From assembly GCA_017985935.1 (NCBI GenBank), contig JAGNWT010000015.1:1-58699 (forward strand): a stretch of 58,699 bases of DNA. Reading direction: 5' to 3'. The notes beneath the pieces were generated by a model, which was given only the letters and a program-made list of their open reading frames with translations, did no database searches and was not told where the DNA came from. Of the stretch, positions 8,788 to 16,926 are shown in pieces; the first letter of the stretch is position 1; each line of letters begins with the position of its first letter. The DNA comes from Anaerolineales bacterium (lineage in GTDB: Bacteria; Chloroflexota; Anaerolineae; Anaerolineales; Villigracilaceae). A program made the position numbers and the translations under genes.

Positions 8788-9141
8788 TCAGACCGCGTTC
8801 TCAAAATGGGTGATGGATGGGACCGCGCCGGGCTTTCCCTCCACGGCGATCACATCGATCTGCCAGTGGTCGATCTCGTTTTCGGCGCAGTAATGCTCGG
8901 CGGCATCTGTCATGTGCTGCTGTTTGGTCGGGGTGATGGCTTCTTCGGGAAAAAAATCCCTGCTGGATGTGAGAGTCTTCACCTCAACAAAGACCGCTAT
9001 CTCACCCTGCTGGGCAATGATATCGATCTCGCCATACGGTGTGCGGACATTTCGCCCAAGGATTTGATACCCGTTTTCAACCAGCCAATCCGCAGCCGCG
9101 GATTCACCCCAGGCACCGATCTCTTTTTTGTACCGGGTCAT
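8788..9141 (-). CDS. YraN/UPF0102 endonuclease-like protein
   Basis: The chosen start (ATG at 9141, encoding M-T-R-Y-K-K-E-I-G) overlaps the glycosyltransferase stop as ATGA. A longer frame to 9183 exists but would overlap much more. The 117-residue product shows the UPF0102 pattern: G-x-W-G-E-S-A-A-A-D-W-L near the N-terminus, then G-E-I-D-I-I-A and F-V-E-V-K-T, which are the D and E-x-K residues of a restriction-endonuclease-like (PD-D/ExK) fold. The cellular role is not established. It is translationally coupled to the upstream gene. Confidence 0.88.
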   Translation of the reverse strand: MTRYKKEIGAWGESAAADWLVENGYQILGRNVRTPYGEIDIIAQQGEIAVFVEVKTLTSSRDFFPEEAITPTKQQHMTDAAEHYCAENEIDHWQIDVIAVEGKPGAVPSITHFENAV

Positions 9142-10340
9142 TGAGTGACCTTCTCCAGTAGCTTCCGCAGGCGGACAGACCAACTGCTCTTGCGCGGAGC
9201 AGAGTCCGCGACCAATTGCTCGTAATGCTTGAGCATGATGCCCGTGGTCCGCTCGATGGCGTAGGCGGTGGATGCCTTTCGGGCGGCAATGCTCATTTGG
9301 GTACGCAGGCCGGGGTCAAGACAGAGGCGTGTCAGCTTGGCTGTGAATGCCGCCACGTCATTGGTCGAAAGCATACCGGTCACCCCATCCACCACCGTAT
9401 CCCCCACCCCAACTGAGTGCATGCCCATCACGGGCAGACCCGCCCCCATCGCTTCGATCACAGACAGCGGATGGACCTCGGTGACAGACGCGGTGACGAA
9501 GGCATCGCACATCGCGAGATAGGATGGAAGTTGATCGTAGGCAACCTTGCCAGTCATGCGGATTCGCGGACCAAGGTCCAGCTCGCCAACAAGGGCGCGG
9601 ATCTCTTCCTCATAAAGCTGGACTCCGCCTCCGATGAGCATGAGTTGCACGTTGGGGATCGCCTGCGCGATGCCCGCGAAAGACTTGAGCAGAAGGGGGA
9701 TATTCTTTTCGAGCGCGATGCGACCCGCATAGACCAGGATGATGTCACTGTCCTTGTACCCAAAATCTGCGCGAGAGCGCGGCTTGGCTTCTATAAAGTT
9801 CTTTAACTCCACGCCGTTCGGGACGACTTCGATCCGGCTATCCACATTGAGCTGGCGCAAAACTTTTTCCATACCTGCCGACGGTGCCACCACCAGTTGA
9901 ACCGCATTGCAGAACGAAGGCATATAGGCCTGCAAAATCCCCTGGCTCATTTCTTCAGGCATAATGGGAAGATAGGTCTGCGCGTACAGATCGTAGCGGG
10001 TGTGATTGGTGTACACAATGGGGATCTGCAGCAGCCGGCAGTAACGCAGAGCGAGCCTTCCGCTCAGGAATGGATGATGCACATGGACCACATCCATTGT
10101 CTGCAGGAATTGCTTCGCCATACGCGAATAACGCGTGGAAAGATAAAACCCCGAATCAGCCAGCGGCACGCCGTGACTGCGGATGACCCGCGGCTCTGTA
10201 TCCTTGTAATCCACATCGCCAAAGGTGAACACAAAAACTTCGTGCCCGGCCAGCTCAAGATATTTCTTGTTGATCTCCACATAATTGGTGATCCCGCTGG
10301 TGTAGGGCTTGTAACTGTCAACCATCATTCCGATTCGCAT
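9138..10340 (-). CDS. GT4-family glycosyltransferase
   Basis: 400 residues with a GT-B fold. The N-terminal half starts M-R-I-G-M-M-V-D-S-Y-K-P-Y-x-S-G-I. The C-terminal nucleotide-sugar half has Y-A-G-R-I-A-L-E-K-N near residue 205, a G-G-G loop, and the E-V-H-P-L-S-V-I-E-A-M-G-A-G-L-P-V segment that carries the GT4 E-x7-E motif. It resembles diacylglycerol or phosphatidylinositol glycosyl/mannosyltransferases. The acceptor is unknown, but a membrane glycolipid is plausible. There is a possible -10 (TAGCAT) 6 bases before the ATG. Confidence 0.88.
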   Translation of the reverse strand: MRIGMMVDSYKPYTSGITNYVEINKKYLELAGHEVFVFTFGDVDYKDTEPRVIRSHGVPLADSGFYLSTRYSRMAKQFLQTMDVVHVHHPFLSGRLALRYCRLLQIPIVYTNHTRYDLYAQTYLPIMPEEMSQGILQAYMPSFCNAVQLVVAPSAGMEKVLRQLNVDSRIEVVPNGVELKNFIEAKPRSRADFGYKDSDIILVYAGRIALEKNIPLLLKSFAGIAQAIPNVQLMLIGGGVQLYEEEIRALVGELDLGPRIRMTGKVAYDQLPSYLAMCDAFVTASVTEVHPLSVIEAMGAGLPVMGMHSVGVGDTVVDGVTGMLSTNDVAAFTAKLTRLCLDPGLRTQMSIAARKASTAYAIERTTGIMLKHYEQLVADSAPRKSSWSVRLRKLLEKVTQ

Positions 10341-10455
10341 ATCATCATGCTAAAACATTGAAATGCAGATGTCAAGTGGGATAAGTGTGGTGCGCCGCAT
10401 GGGACAAAAGTACCGCCCGCGCTCGAGGGACTTACACGAACTTTGATTCTTTTAG

Positions 10456-10464
10456 TGGTAAGAT
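10456..10464 (+). promoter_or_regulatory. extended -10 promoter of the NAD synthetase amidase gene
   Basis: TGG plus TAAGAT (10459-10464) forms an extended -10, followed by 7 bases and then ATG 10472. No good -35 is present. Initiation at the usual distance would make the mRNA leaderless. Confidence 0.45.
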
Positions 10465-10471
10465 TCGCCCA

Positions 10472-11323
10472 ATGAAACTCAACCTTGCCCTTGCCCAGAT
10501 CAACACAAAATTGGGGGATGTGGAATCCAATCTTGCCAAGCACATGGACTATATCAAGCAGGCGGTAGCTGAAAAAACAGACCTGCTTGTCTTTCCTGAA
10601 CTTTCATTGACCGGATACGTCCTGCAGGATCTGGTCGCCTCGGTGGCGCACAAGCCCACAGAGAGTGACCCCGTCTTCAGGCATCTGCTCAAAGCGTCTC
10701 ACGATCTGGACCTCGTGGTTGGGTTCGTGGACGAAGATTCCCGTCACCGCTTTTACATTGCATCCGCCTACCTTTCCGGCGGCAAACTGGTCCATGTTCA
10801 CCACAAGGTGTACCTGCCGACCTACGGACTCTTCGACGAGGGTCGCTTCTTCGCCTGGGGTGACTCGATTCGCGCTTTCGATACACGCTTTGGTCGCGCG
10901 GGCATGTTGATCTGCGAAGACTTCTGGCACGCCTCACCTCCCTACCTGCTCTGGCTGGACGGCGCAGACATCATGCTCTTCTCCTCTGCCTCCCCCGGTC
11001 GCGGATTGAACGACAAAGAGAAGCTTGAATCCGCGCGCTGGGTGGAGCGAGTCACCAAGGCTTATGCCAGCATGTTCACCTCCTTCGTGGCGCACTCCAA
11101 CCGCGTAGGTTACGAAGATGGACTGCACTTCTGGGGCGGAGCGACAGCCTTCGACCCGAACGGCGAGGAACTCTCGCACGGACCCTACAACGAAGAAGCG
11201 ATCACATTTACCCAACTGGACCTAAATCAACTTCGCCGCACCCGCTCGAGGCTGCCTCTTCTGCGCGACGAGCGCACGAACCTTGTGCAAAAAGAACTGG
11301 ATAGGATCCTTTCCCGTGGTTGA
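10472..11323 (+). CDS. carbon-nitrogen hydrolase, probable glutaminase subunit of NAD synthetase
   Basis: 283 residues of the nitrilase superfamily. The Glu-Lys-Cys triad is visible: E43 in F-P-E-L-S-L-T-G-Y, K112 in H-H-K-V-Y-L-P-T-Y, and C148 in I-C-E-D-F-W. The L-T-G-Y-x-x-x-D-L continuation and the C-E-D-x-W element match the amidase domain of glutamine-dependent NAD synthetases, which supplies ammonia from glutamine. The gene overlaps nadE by 8 bases, strongly suggesting a two-subunit version of what is often one polypeptide. A longer frame to 10385 runs through the promoter and is rejected. Confidence 0.85.
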   Translation: MKLNLALAQINTKLGDVESNLAKHMDYIKQAVAEKTDLLVFPELSLTGYVLQDLVASVAHKPTESDPVFRHLLKASHDLDLVVGFVDEDSRHRFYIASAYLSGGKLVHVHHKVYLPTYGLFDEGRFFAWGDSIRAFDTRFGRAGMLICEDFWHASPPYLLWLDGADIMLFSSASPGRGLNDKEKLESARWVERVTKAYASMFTSFVAHSNRVGYEDGLHFWGGATAFDPNGEELSHGPYNEEAITFTQLDLNQLRRTRSRLPLLRDERTNLVQKELDRILSRG

Positions 11324-12143
11324 TCTAAATCTTTCCATCAATACCGACCTCGCCCGCGAGATCCTTACCGGCTTTATTCGATCAGAGATCACCCGGGTTG
11401 GAATGTCTCGCGCAATCGTCGGTCTCTCCGGCGGATTAGACTCCGCGCTTTCGTGCGCGCTCGCCGCCAAAGCGCTCGGTGCGGAGAACGTCCTCGCGGT
11501 GCGGATGCCTTACAAAGCCTCCAGCAAAGACTCGCTCGATCACGCTCAACTGCTCATTGACCAGCTCGGCGTGCAAAGCAAGACCATTGAGATCACAGAC
11601 ATGGTCGAGCCGCTCTTCAAACGCGACCCCGAGATCTCGAACATGCGCAAAGGCAACATCATGGCGCGTGAACGCATGATCGTCCTCTATGACCAGAGCG
11701 AGGTCTTCAAGGGACTTGTGGTTGGCACCAGCAACAAAACAGAGATCCTGCTTGGGTACAGCACCCTGTTCGGTGATTCCGCGAACGCGCTCAACCCCAT
11801 CGGCGACCTGTACAAGACTCAGGTACGTGAACTCTCGCGCGCCTTGAACATCCCCGCTCCCATCATTGACAAGCCTCCATCAGCAGATCTATGGGAAGGT
11901 CAAACCGACGAAAAAGAGTTGGGCTTCACCTACGAAGAAGTGGATAAACTGCTCTACCTGCTCGTGGACCAGCGTTACAGTCCGCAGGAAGCGATCGAAG
12001 CGGGATTCGACGAAAAGTTTGTCAAGGCGGTCACTGCGCGCATCCGCCGCAATCAATTCAAACGCATGCAGTCGCCTATTGCCAAGGTCAGCAACCGCAC
12101 CATTGGCTACGACTTTTTATATCTCCGCGATTGGGGAACATAG
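11316..12143 (+). CDS. nadE: NAD(+) synthase, ammonia-channel subunit NadE
   Basis: From GTG 11316 the product is 275 residues; an in-frame TTG at 11283 is an alternative start. The ATP-pyrophosphatase P-loop S-G-G-L-D-S is at ~38-43. It is followed by the family signatures V-G-T-S-N-K-T-E, G-D-S-A-N-A-L-N-P-I-G-D-L-Y-K-T-Q-V and P-P-S-A-D-L-W-x-G-Q-T-D-E-x-E-L-G. NadE adenylates nicotinate adenine dinucleotide and amidates it to NAD. The glutaminase domain is missing here and is supplied by the overlapping upstream gene. Length agrees with ammonia-dependent NadE. Confidence 0.93.
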   Translation: MVDLNLSINTDLAREILTGFIRSEITRVGMSRAIVGLSGGLDSALSCALAAKALGAENVLAVRMPYKASSKDSLDHAQLLIDQLGVQSKTIEITDMVEPLFKRDPEISNMRKGNIMARERMIVLYDQSEVFKGLVVGTSNKTEILLGYSTLFGDSANALNPIGDLYKTQVRELSRALNIPAPIIDKPPSADLWEGQTDEKELGFTYEEVDKLLYLLVDQRYSPQEAIEAGFDEKFVKAVTARIRRNQFKRMQSPIAKVSNRTIGYDFLYLRDWGT

Positions 12144-12178
12144 TACTTCACACTTGATACCTGGAACCACACACACAA

Positions 12179-13420
12179 ATGCACATCCCACCTTCGCTCA
12201 AGCACAAAAAATTCTTTTATCTCTGGCTCGGACAACTGATCTCGATCACAGGAACCCAGATGCAGCTCTGGGCTTTATTTTGGCACATCAAACAGTTGAA
12301 CGACAACCCCATTGCTCTCGGCGGGATCGGTTTTGCGCGCATCTTTCCGATCATCATCTTCTCTTTGATCGGAGGCGCGCTGGCAGATTCAGTGGATCGG
12401 CGCAAGGTGATGTTCGTGACCCAGAGTTTCGCAGCGCTCCTCGCCCTGACCTTGGGACTGCTCACCCAATTTGGGCAGGTCACCATCTGGCACATTTATG
12501 TCATCACAGCCATTCAAGCGATCGCTGTCGCTTTCGATGGTCCCTCACGTCAGGCATTGATCCCCAACCTGCTCCCCAAAAAAGACCTGCCTAACGCCTT
12601 CAGTATGACCTTCACTTCCTTTCAGGTCGGCTCGGTGCTCGGTCCCGCCCTGAGCGGATTTGTGATCGCCTACGCGGGGCAGTACGCCGTTTATTATTTC
12701 AACGCCATTTCCTTCGTTGCGGTTTTGGTCGCCTTGTTCATGATCGGCAACGTGCCGCAGAGCATCGCCGAAAAGAGCGCAGGCATTAGCTGGGAAGCGA
12801 TCCGCGAAGGGATTCATTTCATTTTTAATAAGCCCATCATTCTTGCATCCATGTTGTTGGATTTCGTCGCGACCTTCTTCGCTTCAGCAAACACCCTGAT
12901 GCCCATCATCGCGCAGGATGTCTTGAAGGTCGGCGTGGTGGAGTATGGCTACCTCTCCGCGGCGCCCGCGGCGGGAGCTGTCCTTGCCGCGCTGGTGATC
13001 TCGCAGATCAAGGAATTACGCAAGCAGGGCATTACCTTCTTGAGCGCCGTGGTGGTGTTTGGGCTGGCAACCATTGTCTTTGGCGCCACAACTTCATTCA
13101 TCGTGGCGTGGTTCGCCATCGCCGCCACAGGCGCGGCAGACGGGGTCAGCACCATCATCCGCAACACCATCCGCCAGCTGCAAACGCCAGATTACATTCG
13201 CGGGCGCATGACCAGCATCAATCAGATCTTCTTTCAAGGCGGACCGCAACTGGGTGAGATCGAGGCTGGCGTAGTGGCGCAATTCTTTGGCGCACCGTTC
13301 GCCGTGATCACAGGCGGCATCGGCTGTGTGATCGGGACCTTCCTCATCATCTGGAAATTCCCCCAATTGACCAAATATAACGGCGATGAGCCCATGCTCG
13401 CGGGCGCTCCCGCCGATTGA
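12179..13420 (+). CDS. MFS transporter, EntS-like exporter group
   Basis: 413 residues with about twelve hydrophobic segments. The N-terminal part has Y-L-W-L-G-Q-x-I-S-x-x-G and the loop between helices 2 and 3 reads G-G-A-L-A-D-S-V-D-R-R-K-V-M, the classic MFS G-x-x-x-D-R-x-G-R-R-like signature. This arrangement fits the MFS_3/enterobactin-exporter-like subgroup, often annotated as efflux permeases. No substrate can be assigned. It starts 35 bases after nadE and ends before a strong terminator; no clear ribosome-binding site is visible. Confidence 0.88.
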   Translation: MHIPPSLKHKKFFYLWLGQLISITGTQMQLWALFWHIKQLNDNPIALGGIGFARIFPIIIFSLIGGALADSVDRRKVMFVTQSFAALLALTLGLLTQFGQVTIWHIYVITAIQAIAVAFDGPSRQALIPNLLPKKDLPNAFSMTFTSFQVGSVLGPALSGFVIAYAGQYAVYYFNAISFVAVLVALFMIGNVPQSIAEKSAGISWEAIREGIHFIFNKPIILASMLLDFVATFFASANTLMPIIAQDVLKVGVVEYGYLSAAPAAGAVLAALVISQIKELRKQGITFLSAVVVFGLATIVFGATTSFIVAWFAIAATGAADGVSTIIRNTIRQLQTPDYIRGRMTSINQIFFQGGPQLGEIEAGVVAQFFGAPFAVITGGIGCVIGTFLIIWKFPQLTKYNGDEPMLAGAPAD

Positions 13421-13430
13421 GCAATCGCAC

Positions 13431-13468
13431 AACAAAAAGCCCCGCAGATTTTTGCGGGGCTTTTTGTT
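13431..13468. terminator. perfect bidirectional terminator
   Basis: A perfect 16-bp inverted repeat (13431-13446 and 13453-13468) has a GC core AGCCCCGCA and A5/T5 flanks on both sides. It separates the convergent MFS and acyltransferase genes and overlaps the stop codon of the latter. Confidence 0.92.
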
Positions 13469-14357
13469 ACCTGTTTAGAGCGGATATTCCTTCGCCAATG
13501 GGCGGGTTTTCGATCAATCGCTTGACCTCTGCCAGCACGGCTTGATGGATGACCTGCGGGTCGGTGGTGCCAAGCTGACCGGCTGTGATGGGCTGACCGA
13601 TCTGCACCTTCACGTGGACATCTTTTTGTTGAAATGCCAGGTGAGCCAGTAATTGCAGAGCGGCGGCTAGTTTCTCTTTTTCTTCGCGCGATCTCTTGAT
13701 CGTCAACAACCAATGCCTTGCGGCTTTCTTCAACACCACGCCGCGCACAAAGACAGGCAGGATCGCCGTCTCTGGAGCCATGCGGATGAAAACGCCCGCG
13801 CTGTCTGTCCACGCTTTGAGAGAGTCCACCGCCCCATCGTATGCCTCAGGGTCAGGTTCAATGTGCCCCGCCGGAAAGGTAAGCGCCGCTCCGCCTGAAC
13901 GCAAATGGGTCGTGACCTGTCTTACCAGACTCATACGTGAAGCCGCATCTTCTTTGACATAAAAAAGCTGCTTGCTGATATTGGGCAGGGCATTGAGAAA
14001 GGGACGGTCAAGTGCGATGATCTTCAGGTCTGGTCGGTTGAGCGCGCAAAACAATGAGAGCGTGTCGCTCATGCCCGGATGATTGGATAATGCCAGAAAC
14101 GCTGAATCAGGCACACGGTCCAGACCAAAGACACGCACATCTCTGACGAAGTGATCCTGCGTCAGACGCGAGGCATCCACTAATCCGCGTTCGCCCACCG
14201 CCGAGTCATAATCCACCATGATCCTGGCAAAGGTCCGGGCCGGCTTGATAAAGATCTTCTTCAACAGGCGCGAGGCCAGCGGGCGTCCGTGCCAGCCAAA
14301 AGAAGTGACAAGGTCATCGAGATTGATCTGGGTAAGAAGTTCAAAGTTGGATGTCAT
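13467..14357 (-). CDS. lysophospholipid (PlsC-like) acyltransferase
   Basis: 296 residues with the acyltransferase H-x4-D motif at H93-P-G-M-S-D98 and an F-P-A-G-H-I-E-P element ~70 residues later that corresponds to the F-P-E-G-T substrate-binding block. No strong transmembrane helix is seen. Such enzymes transfer acyl groups from acyl-CoA/ACP to lysophosphatidate or related lipids. The start ATG overlaps the clpS stop (ATGA). The exact acceptor is not determined. Confidence 0.82.
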   Translation of the reverse strand: MTSNFELLTQINLDDLVTSFGWHGRPLASRLLKKIFIKPARTFARIMVDYDSAVGERGLVDASRLTQDHFVRDVRVFGLDRVPDSAFLALSNHPGMSDTLSLFCALNRPDLKIIALDRPFLNALPNISKQLFYVKEDAASRMSLVRQVTTHLRSGGAALTFPAGHIEPDPEAYDGAVDSLKAWTDSAGVFIRMAPETAILPVFVRGVVLKKAARHWLLTIKRSREEKEKLAAALQLLAHLAFQQKDVHVKVQIGQPITAGQLGTTDPQVIHQAVLAEVKRLIENPPIGEGISALNR

Positions 14358-14659
14358 TCGGGCTCAATCGAAAAGTGAAGGGGATAACCATCCACGCCTG
14401 CGGCGAAGTGCGCCTTGTTGACTCGCTTCTCGGCTTCAGACTTTGGAAGGGTCTGCACATACGCCACGCCTGTGATGTGCGCTTTGAACATGATGTCGGT
14501 GGCGGTATCGATGCCGAGATAAAAAATATTTTCCAGCACCAGCACCACAAAATCCATCGGCGTGACATCATCGTTATGAATGAGCACACGATAGAGCGGC
14601 TCCAGTTCCGTCTGGGTCTCTTCGATGATCTCGATCTCGGGAACGATCTGAAGTTTCAT
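14354..14659 (-). CDS. clpS: ATP-dependent Clp protease adaptor ClpS
   Basis: 101 residues: a ~20-residue flexible Glu-rich N-terminus and then the conserved Y-R-V-L-I-H-N-D-D-V-T-P-M-D-F-V core, which forms the N-degron binding pocket, and the K-A-H-x-x-G-x-A helix. ClpS delivers N-end-rule substrates to ClpAP or ClpCP. No clpA/clpC is nearby. It is placed directly after the aldo/keto reductase stop (TAA immediately followed by ATG) and overlaps the acyltransferase by 4 bases, so it is within a tight three-gene operon. Confidence 0.92.
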   Translation of the reverse strand: MKLQIVPEIEIIEETQTELEPLYRVLIHNDDVTPMDFVVLVLENIFYLGIDTATDIMFKAHITGVAYVQTLPKSEAEKRVNKAHFAAGVDGYPLHFSIEPE

Positions 14660-15493
14660 TTACTCGTCGCTCTTGTTCCAGGCATTGCCGAGTTGTTGGA
14701 TCTCGTCTGCGGTCAGGCGGATCTCAGCCGCGTCAAAATTTTCCTTGATATGCTGCGGGTCAAAAGACATGGGGATCGTAATGACTCGCGGCTGCATCAC
14801 CAGCCAGGCGAGCGCGATCTGATACGGCGTGGCGGAATAGGTTTTGGCGATCTCACCCAACACCTTGTTGACGCGCATGCTTCGGAACTTGACAGGGGAA
14901 TAAGCGGTGACCAGGATATCGTTCTGCTGGCAGTAGGCAATAACGCCGTTCTCTACATAAGAACGATCTGGTAAACGGTAAGGGATCTGATTGGTAAGGA
15001 TGGGTGTCTCGCAATATTCCTGCGACTGCTTGAGCAATTTCAGTTTGAAGTTGCTCACACCAAGATGCCTGACCTTGCCATCGCGCACCAGCTTATTCAA
15101 GGCGCGGAAGGTCTCTTCGAGTTTCATCCCTGCGCTCGGCCAATGGATGAGATACAGGTCGATGTAATCCATGTTGAGTCGGCGCAGACTGTTCTCGCAG
15201 GACTTGAACACTGCGTCATAGTCAAGGTGTTCAGGCGAGACCTTGGTGGTGATGAACAGGTTCTCACGCTTTGTATTTGTCTCACGCACAGCGCGCCCGA
15301 CCAACTCTTCGGAATGTCCGCCAGCGTAGTATTCGGCGGTATCGAAGTGGGTATAACCCACTTCCAAGGCAGAGCGCAGGGCGGTCATGGATTTCGAGTC
15401 CCATGCGGGGTTGGGCGTGGATTCGCCGCCGATCATCCATGTGCCGAACCCGATCTTGGGCAGGGTAATGTTGTGAACAGTTTCGTATTTCAT
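14660..15493 (-). CDS. aldo/keto reductase
   Basis: 277 residues from ATG 15493. The family pattern is clear: G-F-G-T-W near the N-terminus, F-D-T-A-E-Y-Y (catalytic Asp and Tyr), T-K-V-S-P-E (catalytic Lys), and L-Y-L-I-H-W-P (His). These enzymes reduce carbonyls with NADPH. The frame extends upstream to 15847, but that stretch crosses a terminator and the end of the neighbouring gene, so the shorter start is used. An extended -10 lies 7 bases upstream of the ATG. First gene of the AKR-clpS-acyltransferase operon. Confidence 0.92.
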   Translation of the reverse strand: MKYETVHNITLPKIGFGTWMIGGESTPNPAWDSKSMTALRSALEVGYTHFDTAEYYAGGHSEELVGRAVRETNTKRENLFITTKVSPEHLDYDAVFKSCENSLRRLNMDYIDLYLIHWPSAGMKLEETFRALNKLVRDGKVRHLGVSNFKLKLLKQSQEYCETPILTNQIPYRLPDRSYVENGVIAYCQQNDILVTAYSPVKFRSMRVNKVLGEIAKTYSATPYQIALAWLVMQPRVITIPMSFDPQHIKENFDAAEIRLTADEIQQLGNAWNKSDE

Positions 15494-15500
15494 GCGGCAG

Positions 15501-15509
15501 ATTATAGCA
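15501..15509 (-). promoter_or_regulatory. extended -10 promoter for AKR-clpS-acyltransferase
   Basis: The minus strand reads TGC then TATAAT (15506-15501), 7 bases before the ATG, with no recognisable -35. This predicts a leaderless or nearly leaderless transcript. Confidence 0.6.
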
Positions 15510-15520
15510 TCTGAAAATTC

Positions 15521-15553
15521 ATAAAAACAGCCGCCAGTATTCACTGACGGCTG
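15521..15553 (-). terminator. terminator of the thiolase-DinB-dehydrogenase operon
   Basis: The arms CAGCCG-x-CAGT and ACTG-x-CGGCTG (10 of 11 pairs) with a 4-base loop are followed on the minus strand by T5. It lies just downstream of the dehydrogenase and just upstream of the next promoter. Confidence 0.75.
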
Positions 15554-15576
15554 AATACAAAAAGCGATGAAGAACG

Positions 15577-16422
15577 CTAATACTGATAAAACCCTCTGCC
15601 TGTTTTTCTTCCCAAATAGCCCGCGTCCACCATCTTGCGAAGCAGGTATGCAGGGCGATATTTGTCCTCGCCCAGATCTCTTTGCAAAACTTCCATCACG
15701 AACAGCACAACATCCAAGCCGATCAAGTCTGCGAGAGTGAGCGGTCCCATCGGGTGATTCATTCCCAGTTTCATGACCGAGTCGATCGCCTCGGGAGTTC
15801 CAACTCCCTCCTGCAGGGCAAAGACCGCTTCGTTGATCATTGGGCACAGGATGCGGTTCGAGATAAATCCCGGCGAGTCATTGGCTTCGATAGGTTCTTT
15901 GCCCATCACCCTGCAGAGTTCCACGATGGTCTTCGTGGTTTCATCGGAGGTGGCCAACCCGCGGATGATCTCGACCAGTTTCATCAACGGCACAGGATTC
16001 ATGAAGTGCATTCCGATGACCTTGTCTGGTCGTTTGGTGACTGCCGCGATCTTGGTGATGGAAATGGATGAAGTGTTGCTTGCCAGTATCACCCCTTCGC
16101 GCGCATTGGCATCCATATCTTTGAAGATCTTGAATTTCAACTCGGGGTTTTCGGTCGCGGCTTCGATGACCAGATCCGCATCCTTCATCGTGGTCATATC
16201 ACTCACGAATTGAATATTATCCGCGCCGGCTTTTTGCTCTGCATTGATCGTCCCCTTTTCCAAAAGTTTGGCTGTGGATTTGGCAATGATCGCTTTGGCT
16301 TTTTCCAACGCGGCGGGCATCACATCCATGCAAGTGACTTGAAATCCCGAGGTTGCCGCGACCTGCGCGATGCCGTTCCCCATTGTCCCTGCGCCGATGA
16401 CAAAAATTTTTTTGATGGTCAT
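15577..16422 (-). CDS. hbd: 3-hydroxybutyryl-CoA dehydrogenase
   Basis: 281 residues from ATG 16422, whose first base is the last base of the DinB stop (TAATG). An in-frame ATG at 16437 is possible but adds five residues beyond the usual length. The NAD(P)-binding G10-x-G12-x-x-G15 fingerprint, M-H-F-M-N-P-V-P with the catalytic His, S-P-G-F-I-S-N-R, and the G-x-x-x-P-M-G-P-L-x-L-x-D-x-x-G-L-D segment identify the family. It interconverts acetoacetyl-CoA and 3-hydroxybutyryl-CoA, matching the thiolase two genes upstream. Confidence 0.93.
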   Translation of the reverse strand: MTIKKIFVIGAGTMGNGIAQVAATSGFQVTCMDVMPAALEKAKAIIAKSTAKLLEKGTINAEQKAGADNIQFVSDMTTMKDADLVIEAATENPELKFKIFKDMDANAREGVILASNTSSISITKIAAVTKRPDKVIGMHFMNPVPLMKLVEIIRGLATSDETTKTIVELCRVMGKEPIEANDSPGFISNRILCPMINEAVFALQEGVGTPEAIDSVMKLGMNHPMGPLTLADLIGLDVVLFVMEVLQRDLGEDKYRPAYLLRKMVDAGYLGRKTGRGFYQY

Positions 16423-16907
16423 TACTGTGCCTTCCATATTTTGACATTATTCTGAATCTGTTCAATATGACCGGGAATATGCCTTGAATAAATATCAACC
16501 CATTTATCAAAAGTATATTGACCCTCTGCCTCCGGATGCTTGATCCAGTGCGTATTGAAAACATCTTCCCTTACGGTTTTCAACAACTTGTAGGTGGTCT
16601 TCCGTGCGATGCGGATGGCGTCAAGCGCGTCATCCAGATCCATATCGTGATAATTCAACTCAACAGCCCATTTATCTTGATCGTAACCCATCAGTGTTCC
16701 GCCTGGTTCGACGATCAATTTGCGGGCGCGCAACGCGGAATTGGTTTCACTGTCTGCGATGTGGATGATGATCTCATGCACGCTCCATTCCTTTGGCTCA
16801 GGCTTGAACTTCATCGCTTCAAGCGGAACCTCAGCCAGCGCGGCTTTCAACAGGTCATACCCACGCCCGTAAAGTTCGATCTTTAAGTCACGTTCTGATT
16901 TATCCAT
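16422..16907 (-). CDS. DinB-family (DUF664-like) protein
   Basis: 161 residues predicted as a four-helix bundle. The [12 protein letters not shown] segment gives the metal-binding His in helix 2 of DinB/YfiT-like proteins, and a C-terminal [10 protein letters not shown] supplies the others. The family includes thiol-dependent S-transferases, but this member cannot be assigned. It lies between thiolase and 3-hydroxybutyryl-CoA dehydrogenase with a 19-base gap and a 1-base overlap, so it is certainly co-transcribed; its role there is unclear. Confidence 0.85.
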   Translation of the reverse strand: MDKSERDLKIELYGRGYDLLKAALAEVPLEAMKFKPEPKEWSVHEIIIHIADSETNSALRARKLIVEPGGTLMGYDQDKWAVELNYHDMDLDDALDAIRIARKTTYKLLKTVREDVFNTHWIKHPEAEGQYTFDKWVDIYSRHIPGHIEQIQNNVKIWKAQ

Positions 16908-16926
16908 TTGCAGCCTCTTTCAACGT

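Noticed and set aside
15494..15847. N-terminal extension of the AKR frame to 15847
   Set aside because: It crosses a terminator and the end of the dehydrogenase gene and has no AKR similarity; ATG 15493 fits the family start.
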